From Albugo candida (taxonomy: Eukaryota; Oomycota; Peronosporomycetes; Albuginales): 64,000 nt of DNA. Shown here in pieces: positions 12,985 to 24,037 of this stretch. The position numbers were made by a program, and so were the translations under genes. The DNA is taken from contig JBDOQK010000072.1 in NCBI GenBank assembly GCA_040437565.1, positions 62,001 to 126,000 on the forward strand, in the 5' to 3' direction. Below the pieces are notes generated by a model. That model had not been told where the DNA came from. It did not search any database and worked only from the letters and a program-made list of their open reading frames with translations. Position 1 is the first letter of the stretch. Every line of letters begins with the position of its first letter.

Positions 12985-13650
12985 ATATGCACGTTGCCAG
13001 GAATCCAGCTGCATGATCAGCAGTAGCGGCTGATTTCGTACGCATAAAGTCGCTGGATGATTTCATAGAGGTGAAGCTGCCACGTAATTGGCATCCAAAC
13101 ACCCGAATGAATGTCGGATAGATCATCAGCAAGGAATCCACCCACATCAAAACTTTCATCCGCGAGACCAAGATTCTATTCTTTAGACTCAACTCAAGAA
13201 TCAGCGAATATTTCTGACCTAAATTCTCGATATGAACATCACGCTGTCATACATTCTGACTAGAAAGTTGTTATCGGCCGCTTCGTTCTGCTTCAAGTTT
13301 ATCGGCAGCCTCAACATGATCCTGGATAGTTGGCTTATTGGTATCAACAAGTGACCAAATCATCTTCCACTCTGCTCGCCCAAATTGAGGAATACATACG
13401 ACGACATCCGGTCGAGGTTGTCCCTAAAGAAACTTATCCAAATCCAAATTCGGATGACTTTGTTCTAGTATCCGACGCAAGCGTACCACACGCTCTGGGG
13501 TGCATACGTTATACTTGTCACGAGCAGCAGACTGACTTGTCCCTGATGTGGATGGATTCCTTTCTGATGATCCATCCGACATTCCTTCAGGTGTTTTGGA
13601 TGCCAATTACGAGGCAGCTTCATCTCTAGGAAATGATCCAGCAACTTAAT
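12985..13650. repeat. inverted pair of about 115-bp segments
   Basis: The reverse complement of about 13030-13155 closely matches 13535-13650. Shared blocks include GATGCCAATTACG and GGCAGCTTCA. The two arms are separated by roughly 380 bp. This looks like two copies of one repeat in opposite orientation rather than a terminal inverted repeat, since no target duplication was seen. Confidence 0.55.
13330..13640 (+). mobile_element. retroelement relic (RNase H-like segment)
   Basis: An open frame of 99 codons contains D-D-F-V-L-V-S-D-A-S followed by H-A-L-G. This resembles the start of the RNase H domain of reverse-transcribing elements, where a V-x-S-D-A-S motif is common. No other domain can be assigned and the family cannot be named. 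It is a short, broken fossil. Confidence 0.35.
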
Positions 13651-13659
13651 GCGTCATGG

Positions 13660-14450
13660 TGAAATAATGAGAAGTACGCAGTTTCCAAATCAAGGAAAAT
13701 GCAATTGGGGTGCAGAAGAAAACGTAGCTATTAGTCTCTTCTGCCCAAACACCGCTGGTCCGGACACTCTGGCCCACAACATGCTTCCAACAATTCGGCG
13801 ATAATACATTTGCTTGTACTGCCGGGCTCCATGTTAATCTGGTTCAAGCTTTGATGAATTTAGCTATAGCTGTATTTGTCATCGGCAGTTGGATAGGTGC
13901 GGGTAGCACCGAGATTCTGGCCTTTGAGTTTTTGCACTTGGATGTCCCACATATTTTGAAAGCAAATCCGTACATGAACGCCACATATGTGTCAGCTTTA
14001 TATATTATACATCAATATCGCATATCGACCACCATATATTACTGAGTGTTAACTAATGGAAACTAAAATGGAATAGCTGCTCATATCATTGACCGATGCA
14101 GTTCTTTCCCCCATTTTCAAGTGCGCAGAGATGAATCTAAATTTTATGTAGCAATTATACATGGGCGTTTTGGGGATGAATTTAGCTCAGGCTCTGACTT
14201 GTAGCTTTCGAAAATCCCTGTAGTGATGTCATCCGTGGCAGCCGTCTCGTTTTGCATATTTACTCACACGACTGAAATGACTTGTTCCTACTTTTTGTTC
14301 ATTAAAAATATAGCATTTCTTACTCAGTGAATGCTCTCCCTTGCTATCATGATTTCCGATTGCCATAGGATGGCAGCGAGGTTGACAAGCTCGATAGAAA
14401 AAGACCGTCATTATCGAGATCAGAATTGATCGGAAATAAACCAACCAGAA
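13660..14450. other. no gene recognised
   Basis: An ORF at 13851-14045 (+) starts with a hydrophobic stretch that could pass for a signal peptide (MMNLAIAVFVIGSWIGAG), but it is only 64 codons, lies among repeats and has no supporting homology. A minus ORF at 14229-14444 carries a G-N-H-D tetrapeptide that looks fortuitous. Confidence 0.35.
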
Positions 14451-14506
14451 TCATTCATACTTCACTCTATTATTGGCTGAAATCACCTGCAACGGCCAGA
14501 ATCAAA

Positions 14507-14907
14507 ATGAACGATCTTGAATCACATAAAGCAAATGTGAAATCAGCCATTCCGTCGGAGTACAAAATCTCAGAAAAGTGGGACAAATGCTTTGAAAACT
14601 TTCTCTTACATTTTTCAGCTGGTGCAGTTGCCGGCGGATTGACCTCCTTAGTTCTTGCTCGTATGAGGATGTATAAAAATCAAATGGTGCACTTACTAAA
14701 GTTTTCTACTTAGGAAGCGGATTGGCTCGTGGACTCATCACTGGATTTGGCGCAGGTGCTGGAAGCGGTTCAAGCTGGACTGTTTGCCAAATGGCTTTTC
14801 GTGGCGATGCGGATGCCGAGGGGAAGCTGGATGAAGCCGATCGTGTGATCGAGGATATACAACGGCGAGCAGTACATTCAGTTGATGATAGAGTAGAGGA
14901 ATTGTAA
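14507..14907 (+). CDS. MIC10: MICOS complex subunit MIC10
   Basis: Two exons, 14507-14660 and 14714-14907, flank a 53-bp intron (GTATGA to CTTAG). They sum to 348 nt and encode 115 residues. The N-terminal K-W-D-K-C-F is the family signature preceding the first membrane segment, which has a G-A-V-A-G-G glycine pattern. The second segment, just after the intron, carries GFGAGAGSGSSW, the glycine-rich motif MIC10 uses to oligomerise and bend the inner membrane at crista junctions, followed by C-Q-M-A-F. A charged tail of about 40 residues (D-E-A-D-R-V-I-E-D) extends beyond the usual animal or yeast protein. An upstream in-frame ATG at 14426 would add 27 residues. The next gene starts 120 bp downstream on the same strand. 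Confidence 0.9.
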
Positions 14908-15027
14908 TGTATGAGCAGCATACAGTTGTCGCCTAATAGTAACTAGAAAGAAGTAATCATGTCCGCGGCTTTCATACATGCTTTCTATTTGTTGACCGTG
15001 TGCACATTTTGAACCAATGCACGCACA

Positions 15028-15848
15028 ATGGCAGACACACGTATGAAAAATGTCATTGTCTCCAAACCGATCGCGTACGGTTCTATAGCATCGTATCTTG
15101 GTCGAAAATCCGAAGAAACTAAGACACATCGGTGGACAATCTATCTCCGTGGAATTGAAAATGAAGATCTTTCGTACATGATAAGCAAAGTAGAGATTCA
15201 TCTCCACTCGAGTTTTGCCAATCCTGTTCGAGGTACGTCCAGAAAATTCACTCGGAATCAAGCTTCGTCTGATCGCCATGACGGAATGCTGCAAAGTATT
15301 CACAGAGCCACCATATGAGGTCACAGAGCTCGGATGGGGGGAGTTTGAGACCAAAATTCGGCTTCACTTTCACGATTCCCTGGAAAAACCTGTCGAGATT
15401 CTTCATATGTTGGTGCTGTACCCACCATCCACTCAACCGATCAGCACAAAAAAAGTATGGAAATTTATCGTACTGCAAATTGAACTGATATATGCTTGCA
15501 TGACAGCCAGTGATATCTGAATACTATGATGAACTTGTCTTTCATGAACCGACAGACTTCTCATATCGAAAGCTGATGGCAGGTATGAGGAACTCCAGTC
15601 GATTGGGTGCAGTGATAGAACTAAGTTACCTTCTTTCAGGTCCAGATCGAGCCGCTCCTGACTACCCCTTCCAAGACCAATTTCCTACGTATTCGGATGT
15701 TGCAATACAGAGTCAGCTCACCGGAGCTCACGAACTTATCGCTCAGCAGATACAAGAAACAAAGGATCTCATGCAGTCCTACGAACTGGGGATAAGAGAT
15801 ATCAAAGAGAAGATAGCAGAACGCGGCAAGAAACGGAAATCAGCATGA
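15028..15848 (+). CDS. YEATS4: YEATS domain protein, GAS41/YEATS4/Yaf9 type
   Basis: Four exons (15028-15232, 15297-15454, 15507-15582, 15640-15848) separated by introns of 64, 52 and 57 bp sum to 648 nt and 215 residues, close to human GAS41 (227). The YEATS domain fills residues 8-140. H-R-W-T-I-Y-L lies early, then [21 protein letters not shown] is restored exactly across intron 1, and ISEYYDELVFHEPT across intron 2. A C-terminal helix ending in K-K-R-K follows. The family reads acylated histone H3 lysines and serves in SWR1/TIP60 (SRCAP) and NuA4 complexes in the nucleus. Its 3' end lies 75 bp from the convergent CM-PDT gene. Function in this organism is inferred from the family. Confidence 0.93.
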
Positions 15849-15922
15849 CTATCGCATTCAATAAGAGACCAGTTCTGCGAAAACCTTTTCTCTATGCTCT
15901 ATGTTTCCGATCCCATGTGTAC

Positions 15923-17883
15923 TCATGACGAACGTTCTTGAGTGATTTTGACAGCACAAGAACCCAAATGACGGACCGAGCAGACTTGAGTACTCAGTTC
16001 GTGAATTGCGGCTTGTACATTTGAATCCTGGATGTGTCCCGAAAACTCAACAAAGAAATCATACCCTGAACGATCAGTACAATAGATCGATTCGAGGCAG
16101 CAAAGACTGATCCCATGCTCCTTCCATATCGTCAACGCGTCAAGAAGCGAGCCGACCTGATCGCGTATTTTTATACCGATGAATGATTTGTCATTGCCAG
16201 TTGCCGCGGGAAAAGACTTGCCGATTACAAGCATTCGCATATATGCGCTGGAACTTCCTCTGGCATCTACGAAACCGCTCGGGAGCTCAATGTGTTGCAA
16301 CACGTGCAATTGTGCTGCTTGTTCGGTTATAATAGCAACGGTCACATTTTGAGGCGAAATTTCGGATTCTTTCAACTTTGCGACGGCCTCTGATATGCTT
16401 TTGACGGGATCGATAGTGGCCGAGGGCCACAAATTCCCAGCCTGATTTTGCACCTGAGCAATTATCTCGAGCGGAACGTATACTGTCGTGACTGTATTCG
16501 AGCGTAGCATAGTAGGCGGTACACTTCCAGCGATCACCAAATGCTTCGGTAAGATTACCTCTGCAGAAACTTTGACTGTCCCACGAAGAAGCCATGTTTG
16601 CGTCTCTTTGATCATTCCGAGCTGCGAATCTTCGACAGGCACAACTCCGTATGCGATAGAATTATTTTCTACCATCGCGAAAACGTCTCTAATTCCTTTA
16701 TTGCAGAGAAAAGTACTTGATGCAGAGAGACCAAAATGTACTTCAGCAGCCTTCCAAGCAAAAGAAGCAGTTTCACCAGCCACAGCAACCACCGGACGTT
16801 CTAAACGAGCCAACAAATATTGAACCTCGACTTCTTTCGTTAAAGGCATCACGAAATCACGATATAGATCCGAGATCAATTGTGGATCAACCTTGAAAGC
16901 AGATCTCTCGTCACCACTCTCCGTTCTTGAAATACTGATATCTTGACCATAGGTTGATGCTTTGAGTTTTACACGTTCTAACACTTTCTACGAATTCTGA
17001 GGTGGTCAGCACGCACTCGTATATATCAGAAAGTACTTTGTACCTTTTCAACTGCACGGTTTGTCAAAGTTTCCAAAATGCCCGGTCCATCGTTTGTCTC
17101 GATCAGTTTTGTGTACTTTTCTTTTTCTGCTTGAAATTTGGCTTCGGCAATGAATTTTCCATGGTGAATACGCTTACTTAAAGCTTGTAATACTGCAATA
17201 TCTGCAGTAGTTGCAGAGCCAAATGTTGTCGAATCTGTTCCTTCTGCAGCTATGCCAGGCAAAATGTGCTGCAAGTAGACATTCATTATTTGCGAATTCA
17301 CATTGATCGTATTCGGTTTGAGTATTTGGGGGTAATCGACAGCCGGCAGAATCGGTTCGGGTAAATGGTGAGGGTAAAATGCATGCTCATCTGGAGAAGT
17401 GTAACGTCGGGCCAGTGCATGCAGCCTTTCTGTCTCAATGAGCAGGCAATCCTAAACGATCAGCCATTATATGCGTTATTGCGTTAGAAGAAGATTTAGA
17501 AAATACACCAGTACCAGAAGGCTTCCCTGAAAATCAGCAAACCTGCCTCGAAAGCTTCCAAACGCGGCATGCTTGCTATGTGAATCGCTTATCAGAATAA
17601 GTAATGTTGTCTTTGGTATACAAGAGACTCCTTCACCTTTCACTTCCTTTCATATAGCTTTCTCGATTCTGCGGGTATTGCGCGCGCTCAATCAGAGCAA
17701 AAATGATTGTTTCTTCTTGTCTAATTTCAAATGGTTGCAGTTTAGTCACGACGAAACACAACAACGGATATTGCATGCAGTAGAGCAAAACGCTACGAAC
17801 CGAATGAGTGCATTGCGGAAATTGTCGAGTTCAATCGGTTTGTTTGGGTCAGAGAAAACAACATTGTATGGAGTCCTATTCAT
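15923..17883 (-). CDS. bifunctional chorismate mutase - prephenate dehydratase with ACT domain
   Basis: Five exons on the minus strand (17883-17801, 17720-17637, 17575-17515, 17451-17044, 16987-15923) sum to 1701 nt and 566 residues. Residues 1 to about 272 are a eukaryotic-type AroQ chorismate mutase: I-R-Q-E-E-T-I-I-F, L-S-K-R-I-H-H-G-K-F-I-A-E-A-K-F and P-L-T-K-E-V-E-V carry the Arg, Lys, Thr and Glu residues that bind substrate in yeast Aro7. Residues about 276-455 are prephenate dehydratase-like (G-E-T-A-S-F at the start, then V-P-V-E-D-S-Q-L-G). An ACT domain follows. The usual T-R-F catalytic motif reads M-R-M (in A-Y-M-R-M-L-V-I-G) and the ACT E-S-R-P motif reads E-S-I-Y. The CM half should convert chorismate to prephenate; activity of the dehydratase half is uncertain. 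Splice sites are all GT-AG and each junction restores family sequence. Confidence 0.9.
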
Positions 17884-18172
17884 CGCCAGCAGATAAGTAC
17901 GATTATGCACGTTTGACCAAATTCAATTGACTGGAGCTGCACTTGATACGTTGTGAGAAATGGCGTCGGATCGAAATCGACCCAATTTCTTCCGTTTTAA
18001 TGTCTCAAAGGCATAGAATATCTGGTCGTGGCATACGGAAGCTAGGTATATGAGATAGGAAGCTATTATGGCGTTACTTTCTAGATCCTGATGACACAAA
18101 CTGTATTGAAAACCTGCAGCTGTGAAATTATTAGAAAAAAGCGATTGAGTACAATGCCATTCGCTAGAAAAA

Positions 18173-19255
18173 TTAAAATGCTGTGCTATTGAACGGCTTG
18201 GATGAGTCAAGAGATAAACTTGGGGAAAGGCTGGAAGCAGGTGGGATGGTGCTGGTAAGACTAACTTCGGGCTGATTGTCCGAAATAGGAACGTTGGGTA
18301 GAGAAACAGCACTTGATGGAGGAGCAGCAGTACCCGGAGTGTTTGTAAAAGTTGGAGGAATACTGGCTAGAGTTTTGTCCACAGGAAGGACATTGACTAG
18401 AGAAGTTGTCGAATCGTTTGGAGGAAATACGACTGGTGGCGACACGCTCAGAGCCTGATTAGTCCGGGGATCGACTGAATGTAATGTCGGTCGGGTGGTA
18501 GGTGCTGCAGTTGAGGTTGAAGGACTAGATGGAAATATCAAATTACTTCCTGCGTCGCCATTCTCGGTCCGAGTCTCTGATACGGGCTGACCAATTACTG
18601 CACCAGACTGACCATATACTTCACCAGGATTGGAGATGGACCCATCAAATGCGGTTTTATTGGTCGCGGTTTCAACGCCGGATGGAGAAATAGAGCTGCC
18701 AGCTAAAATCGTGTACAACTTTCCAGGGTACTTGACTAACGAAGATTTTATTGAGTATCTGTGTTCCCGGCCAGCCCTACCTGAGCTCCAAAGGGCATGC
18801 ATTGTGAAAAGACTCATCTTCATGGTAGTTGTGCTTTCCAGATTCACATTCATACAGTCCGCCTCGCGCACCATGCTCAAAGCCATCCTTCCGTAACGAT
18901 GAGAGCCATTGGCGTCGATTCTTTCGAATTTGTTGGCCATTAAGTCTCTTTCAATTGCGCTGACTGAGTAATGTGTGAATCGATCCATATACGACGCTCC
19001 CGCTTGTACTTTGAGTATCTGTGATTCAGGCTTGAAGTACGCAAGAACTGAATGCGCCATGACTGGACTAGCTATACCAACTCCAAGTGTACCGGCCACG
19101 CGAACACCAATCGAAGCAGGAATTGCAAGTGCAGCAAGGCCGCCCAACACAGCACCCCCAGCTGCAAGACCAAACCAAGCTGCAGAGCGATGCAGTTTCA
19201 TTTTGCAGAAAAACACAGCATCTGTGTCGTTAACAATCGTGATGTATGATCCCAT
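18173..19255 (-). CDS. uncharacterised protein with glycine-zipper hydrophobic segment and Ser/Thr/Pro-rich tail
   Basis: A single open frame of 360 codons. Residues 1-25 (MGSYITIVNDTDAVFF start) precede a hydrophobic, glycine- and alanine-rich stretch at about 26-70 (L-A-A-G-G-A-V-L-G-G-L-A-A-L) that could span a membrane once or twice. Residues 95-150 form a more globular part with G-S-H-R-Y-G-R-M-A-L-S. From about residue 185 to the end the sequence is low-complexity and rich in Ser, Thr and Pro, as in stalk or cell-wall-exposed segments. From memory, oomycete genomes hold families of unknown proteins that begin MGSY and carry a comparable H-x-Y-G-x-M-x-L-S motif; this is a weak recollection, not a search. 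No signal peptide is obvious. Function unknown. Confidence 0.65.
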   Translation of the reverse strand: MGSYITIVNDTDAVFFCKMKLHRSAAWFGLAAGGAVLGGLAALAIPASIGVRVAGTLGVGIASPVMAHSVLAYFKPESQILKVQAGASYMDRFTHYSVSAIERDLMANKFERIDANGSHRYGRMALSMVREADCMNVNLESTTTMKMSLFTMHALWSSGRAGREHRYSIKSSLVKYPGKLYTILAGSSISPSGVETATNKTAFDGSISNPGEVYGQSGAVIGQPVSETRTENGDAGSNLIFPSSPSTSTAAPTTRPTLHSVDPRTNQALSVSPPVVFPPNDSTTSLVNVLPVDKTLASIPPTFTNTPGTAAPPSSAVSLPNVPISDNQPEVSLTSTIPPASSLSPSLSLDSSKPFNSTAF

Positions 19256-22200
19256 TGCTGCTGTATAGCTCTTTGAACCACAGATGAAGTTGAAAAATGA
19301 ATATAAAGATCAAATCGAAAGATTGGTATGTGTTTCCCGCATCTCCGGTATCAGCATTATATTTCCACTCAATAATCACGACAGCATGTGAGTCTAACGC
19401 TCAAGTACAATTCACGAAAAATGTGTGCAACTTCTTACTGCGACTCGCGACAGTGTCCACCCCTTGCTGTGTATTGGATTATGGAGGTAATTTCTGTAAC
19501 TTTGAACATTCAGTCGTCCTGCTGGAGCTCGCGGTAGTGACCGAGTGAGCATCGCACAGCATAATCGGATTGAGAGTCAATGATCATGGCGAGTACCTTG
19601 CCTCCTGATGCTCTAATCTCCGAGCAGACGGCAGCGAAACTTCAATTAATTTCGCTCTAGCACGTCCCATTTGACGATAACATACACTAGGCTGAATTAA
19701 ATATTATCGTATAAATTATTGCAACTGGATTTGAATCTCCACATAAGTAGTTACATAATCAAAACGCTGTATCGTCTTGCTCTACTTGATTGATTAACTG
19801 AATTTATTTGTGACTGAATTCTTATAATTCAATATAGTCGGTCAAAGAAGGATGCTGGTGCACAAAATCAACCTAATGCGAAGCGATTAGGGAGTAGCAT
19901 TTCGATAAAAAATGAGCTACCATGTGTGCAACATGATGCAGAGATTAAAAATAGAAACACATATCTTCATTACTAAAGTAGAGTATAAGCTCAAATTCCC
20001 CTAATGCAGTACAACTTTTACAATACAACAAAAGGGAACATAAAAAACATATATAAAATGTATAAATTTTCGACAGGTTTGCCCGGCAAGACTGCTAATG
20101 CAGTGCACTCGCAAATAATCACGTTTCTGTGATAAATATCGACTGTACTTTTATCGGCATGTGACCGTATGCTCTACTGATCATATTTCGATAACGACAT
20201 GTCTTCACAAATGAGCTTTAGAATGCCCGAGCTGAAGTGGATTCTTGAAGATGTGTCAGCTTCTGTTGTGCTTCCTTAACTTCCGCTGCAAGCACGAGAA
20301 AATCATGATGGCAAGCAAAGAAACGCTGACAAGATTCGTCAACCAGGACGAATAGGCCAGCTTTCTACGTTGCTCTGCATCAGCCCCAAAACTTCGGGTG
20401 TATAGATGGTTTGCTTGCCAATCATATCATGCATTCGATATTGACTTGAAAAAATAGTAACTACCCCATTTGATACGATCGTTAATTAACTGCACGGCTT
20501 ATATCAGATTGATAACACGATCAGCCAATGTCCTTCTCCATCCAATTTGCACGCAAATCTATATCCTTGGTTAACAGTACTGACTCCGCGCAGAACAGCG
20601 TCAAGAGCAAATTTAACATGTGCTACGTACCGAACATGCAAATTTAAAATAAATGCCGACACAAGAATTGCTTGCCAAGGCATTGAAATTGGAATTTATA
20701 AGGGCGCAGTGTTTCCAATTGGTTCGAGCCCGATGGCTCCGTCCAGAGGCTTTATCACGGTGAAGTCGCCACGCACCATCAATCTTTTCCGAGGGACTAG
20801 CTAGGTCAAAATCTATGCGCCAAATTTGTATACTTTTCAGCTTCATGCACTTTAATCTTGCCTATAAAAAAGAAGAGTGGAACGATCAGCTGCTCGCACA
20901 ACACGGGGAGCAACGTGAAGCAAGCATATGGCGTCTATAAAGATGAAGCGTGTCGGAGGAGATGACGTTATGCGCAAGTCTTCTTCGCTTGCTACTGCGC
21001 AGTAAAACAGCCGACCCTTTGAATGATTGCGGATAGCCTCTTTCCACACGCTCCTTAAATATAACCTTCTCCGATGCGTACGCAAGACGACATAACCTTA
21101 TGTCGTAATGTTTTCATGTTGGACGAGAAGCTGATCGCTCGCAGCATTTTCCTCTTCAATATCAAATATATAAGTGCATCATAAAAGCATAAAGAGAAAG
21201 TTGCAGCAAATCAAAGAGTAACTTCATCAGCTCAATCAAGAAGCCGCCAAACCCGAATCAAAGTAAATTGTTCAAGTTGTGCATTGGAAAAGAAACTTTG
21301 ACAAGCCGAAGCGGATCCAGCCCAAGAAGATTGTATGAAGACAGCTACATTTGCGCCCGATGTTGGTAAGGTAGACATACAAGGTCAGCAGTGTGCAGTG
21401 GCTCACTACCTTCCAGCGCATATCGAAATATGGTATTAAAACGTATAAAAACGCCGACTATTTGTACTTCCATGGTCAGAAGTAATGTGCAGTGACTCGA
21501 CAAGCACTGGCACACTGGTTGAATATTGCAATGTACCTGTTTAAATCCCCGTGATAAAACGTTCAAGACGAAAAGGATGTGAGTGTGTACATCCAAGGTC
21601 AAAAGTAATGTGCGATAGCTCATCTTCTACCATCGCATTCCCGTAAGGTGGAAAGTCAATACAAACCTCAGCATGACAAGCATGACTTTGTGTATGCAAC
21701 AACGTAATGTACGGTGGCTTTTAATGCCCCAGCGTTGCTGAAAGCAAGAAAGAAAGGAATGTTCACTATCACAACTTGATCGAAAAAATCCCAATACGAC
21801 AAGTATGATAACGAGTGTGTAGGCATGGCAAAAGTGTTTGGGGACTCATCACCCACCTATACATTATTGAAACACTGTAGCGTGTATCATGAAAGGATGT
21901 CATCGCACGATAAGGGTCACAGTGTATGTGCAACGAAGTTACCAGAAATGCACGGCGGCTTATCACGCAGCAGCGCATATCAGGATTCTGGGTGTACATT
22001 ATACTAATTTGGCCAGAGTCATTTCAGCAGGAAGATATCATTATTCAAGTGCAGTCGCGATCATCAGAAAGGTAGTGTTTATCACCCACCATCGCACTGC
22101 GGATCATTGAAGAACAATTTTGCAACTCGGACTAGGACGTCTCACCTCGATAAGTAAGAGAGTTCAGTGTAGAGCAATTGTAAGTTATGTATGATGACTT

Positions 22201-24037
22201 AATACTCTCAAGCTCGCTGCCTAAAAATCACGAAGTACATTATCACAATCAAGTCTGAGATGTCTAAAACAGGACAGCGATGAGATAACATGCAATAAAG
22301 CTAGCGGATTCTCCCCTGTCAGCAAATTATATTGATATTCTTGTCAGTTCTTCACCATTATATGGGAAAGAATTGAAGCTAAAGATGGCATATTGCCAAT
22401 GAAGATTAAAAGCTTGAACGCAACGATATGGTTTGCTCCGAGGAAGCCGTCTCGTCGGTGAGTGATACTATACATGCGAATACAATTGCGATATTTCCCT
22501 GCTGTATTCATGCAACACTCATGATTTCTTCTATCATCCGTGTGTTGATGGAAGATTATTGTGCGATATGTTTTCATCAGATACGTTGTGGATAGTTCAG
22601 CAATTAGTACACTGGTGCTCGTTCTTGTTCTATAGTGAAAGTTTTGAGTGGTCAGATATTGAGCCAACACAAGAAGTGATATTGTGTCGATTTGATAATT
22701 CTTGGAGAAGAGAACTATGCGGACATGCACCTGAACAAAGCCAGTATGAAAAAATTTGACTTGGATTGGAGTGAAAAATAAGAGACTGTCTGTATTGCTG
22801 GCGGTTGATCCTATTCCAATCTGATTGTCGCAGCTCAACCGCACACGCCATCCACTACATTATAGAAGTGAGTGTTGACACTACTTGCATCACATTGGAG
22901 CTTGTACCGATAAGCCACCAGATGGTCGAGAGCGAGGATTGAAAATTGATGGCGGAGTCAAAGGAAACATCAATTTTGCTTGTCTCTCGATAGTGGTTGT
23001 GAATAGTTGGTGAGTACCTTTTATTTTATCGCTTGTTTGGTGGTGAATAAATCGTCGGTTTTGGCCCAGAGTCGATCTTACATCCTTACTTAACGTGCGC
23101 GTCTAATGAAAATTTCCTGGAGCAGCAGCTAGTCCAAGAAATATTGAAAAAGTAAGAACTGCAGCAGGCAGTAAAATATTGAAATAATTTGCAGTATGTC
23201 ATATCTATTCCCATGGTCCAATGAAGCATCGACTTGCCGATAGATTAGACGATTTACACACTTTCGATTGCTGTCAGCGGCATGTCAGAGCAGGTTTAGT
23301 GTGCATGCGTACTGCTGAGGAGAGTCACTACCAATTTTTTTTCATGCTTTGATATGATATTAGTTACCTGTAAAATATTCTGTTGTACATATCAATCATT
23401 TGTAGCATAAACACAGAACATGTTCAGAATCCAAGACTATATTGTTTGGTATAAGGCTGCTGTATTTTGTTGTATAGCATTTCATCACCGGTTGCAAAAT
23501 ATTATTTCCACTGCTGATTCTAGAATTTTTTTATGCATTCTGGTGAGAGCATGTTCTTGGGGTTCACTACCATTTTATGCGTAACTGATTGTTCCTGATG
23601 CCAAATGAGAGGGTACCAAGGATTGACGTGCAACATACTCACTAATGTCCGACATCGCCATGATTGTAACACACTTTGATACGACTGAAGAACGACAACG
23701 TGCATGCGAAGCCAAGATGGCCTTGTCACAGCCTGATATTCTATAAACATATGGCTATACTCAATGATCAACGTCATGTCTTGCAGGTAGTGCCAAAATT
23801 TCTCAATTTATTGACTGCGACACCGCAGCACTCAACGACACTGCTTAGACAGGATCTTCTTCGTTTTAACCATAAAAGCTAGCGATCGAAGTCGTCAGTG
23901 GACCAAGCGCAACATCGAGAAAAGATAGCATTTTTTTGGAAAATCCGGTAGCTGATTACCCACTCAACAGTACATATATGTCTGGTTGACCTATATGTTC
24001 AGGACTTCCAAGTCGTGGAACTTTGACCGGAGAAAGA
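19256..24037. other. gene-poor region of 4.8 kb
   Basis: No coding sequence could be assigned. The longest ORF (22344-22844, minus, 166 codons) has no family resemblance and is within chance expectation. The only structure seen is the degenerate repeat at about 21365-22100. The rest is AT-rich. Confidence 0.45.
21365..22100. repeat. degenerate tandem repeat, about 115-bp period, about seven units
   Basis: A recurring block of the type ATCCAAGGTCAAAAGTAATG then TGC(G/A)GTGGCTCATCACCCACCATCGCATTGC appears near 21368, 21463, 21590, 21693, 21815, 21928 and 22052, in varying states of decay. Spacings run from about 95 to 127 bp. Sequence between the blocks is much less conserved. No protein frame runs through the units. 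It may be an old minisatellite or satellite array. Confidence 0.5.

Noticed and set aside
13851-14045. A small secreted protein with signal peptide-like start
   Set aside because: 64 codons among repeat debris with no conserved cysteines or effector motif; the hydrophobic start alone is not enough.
14229-14444. A minus ORF with a G-N-H-D motif suggesting a metallophosphoesterase exon
   Set aside because: Only 71 codons, none of the other phosphoesterase motifs nearby, and no splice model.
17923-18312. Minus ORF of 129 codons beside the unknown membrane protein gene
   Set aside because: It overlaps the longer, better-composed 360-codon frame and shows no domain.
22344-22844. A 166-codon ORF on the minus strand
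   Set aside because: No family resemblance and low-information composition; a frame of this length is within chance expectation for 64 kb at this base composition.
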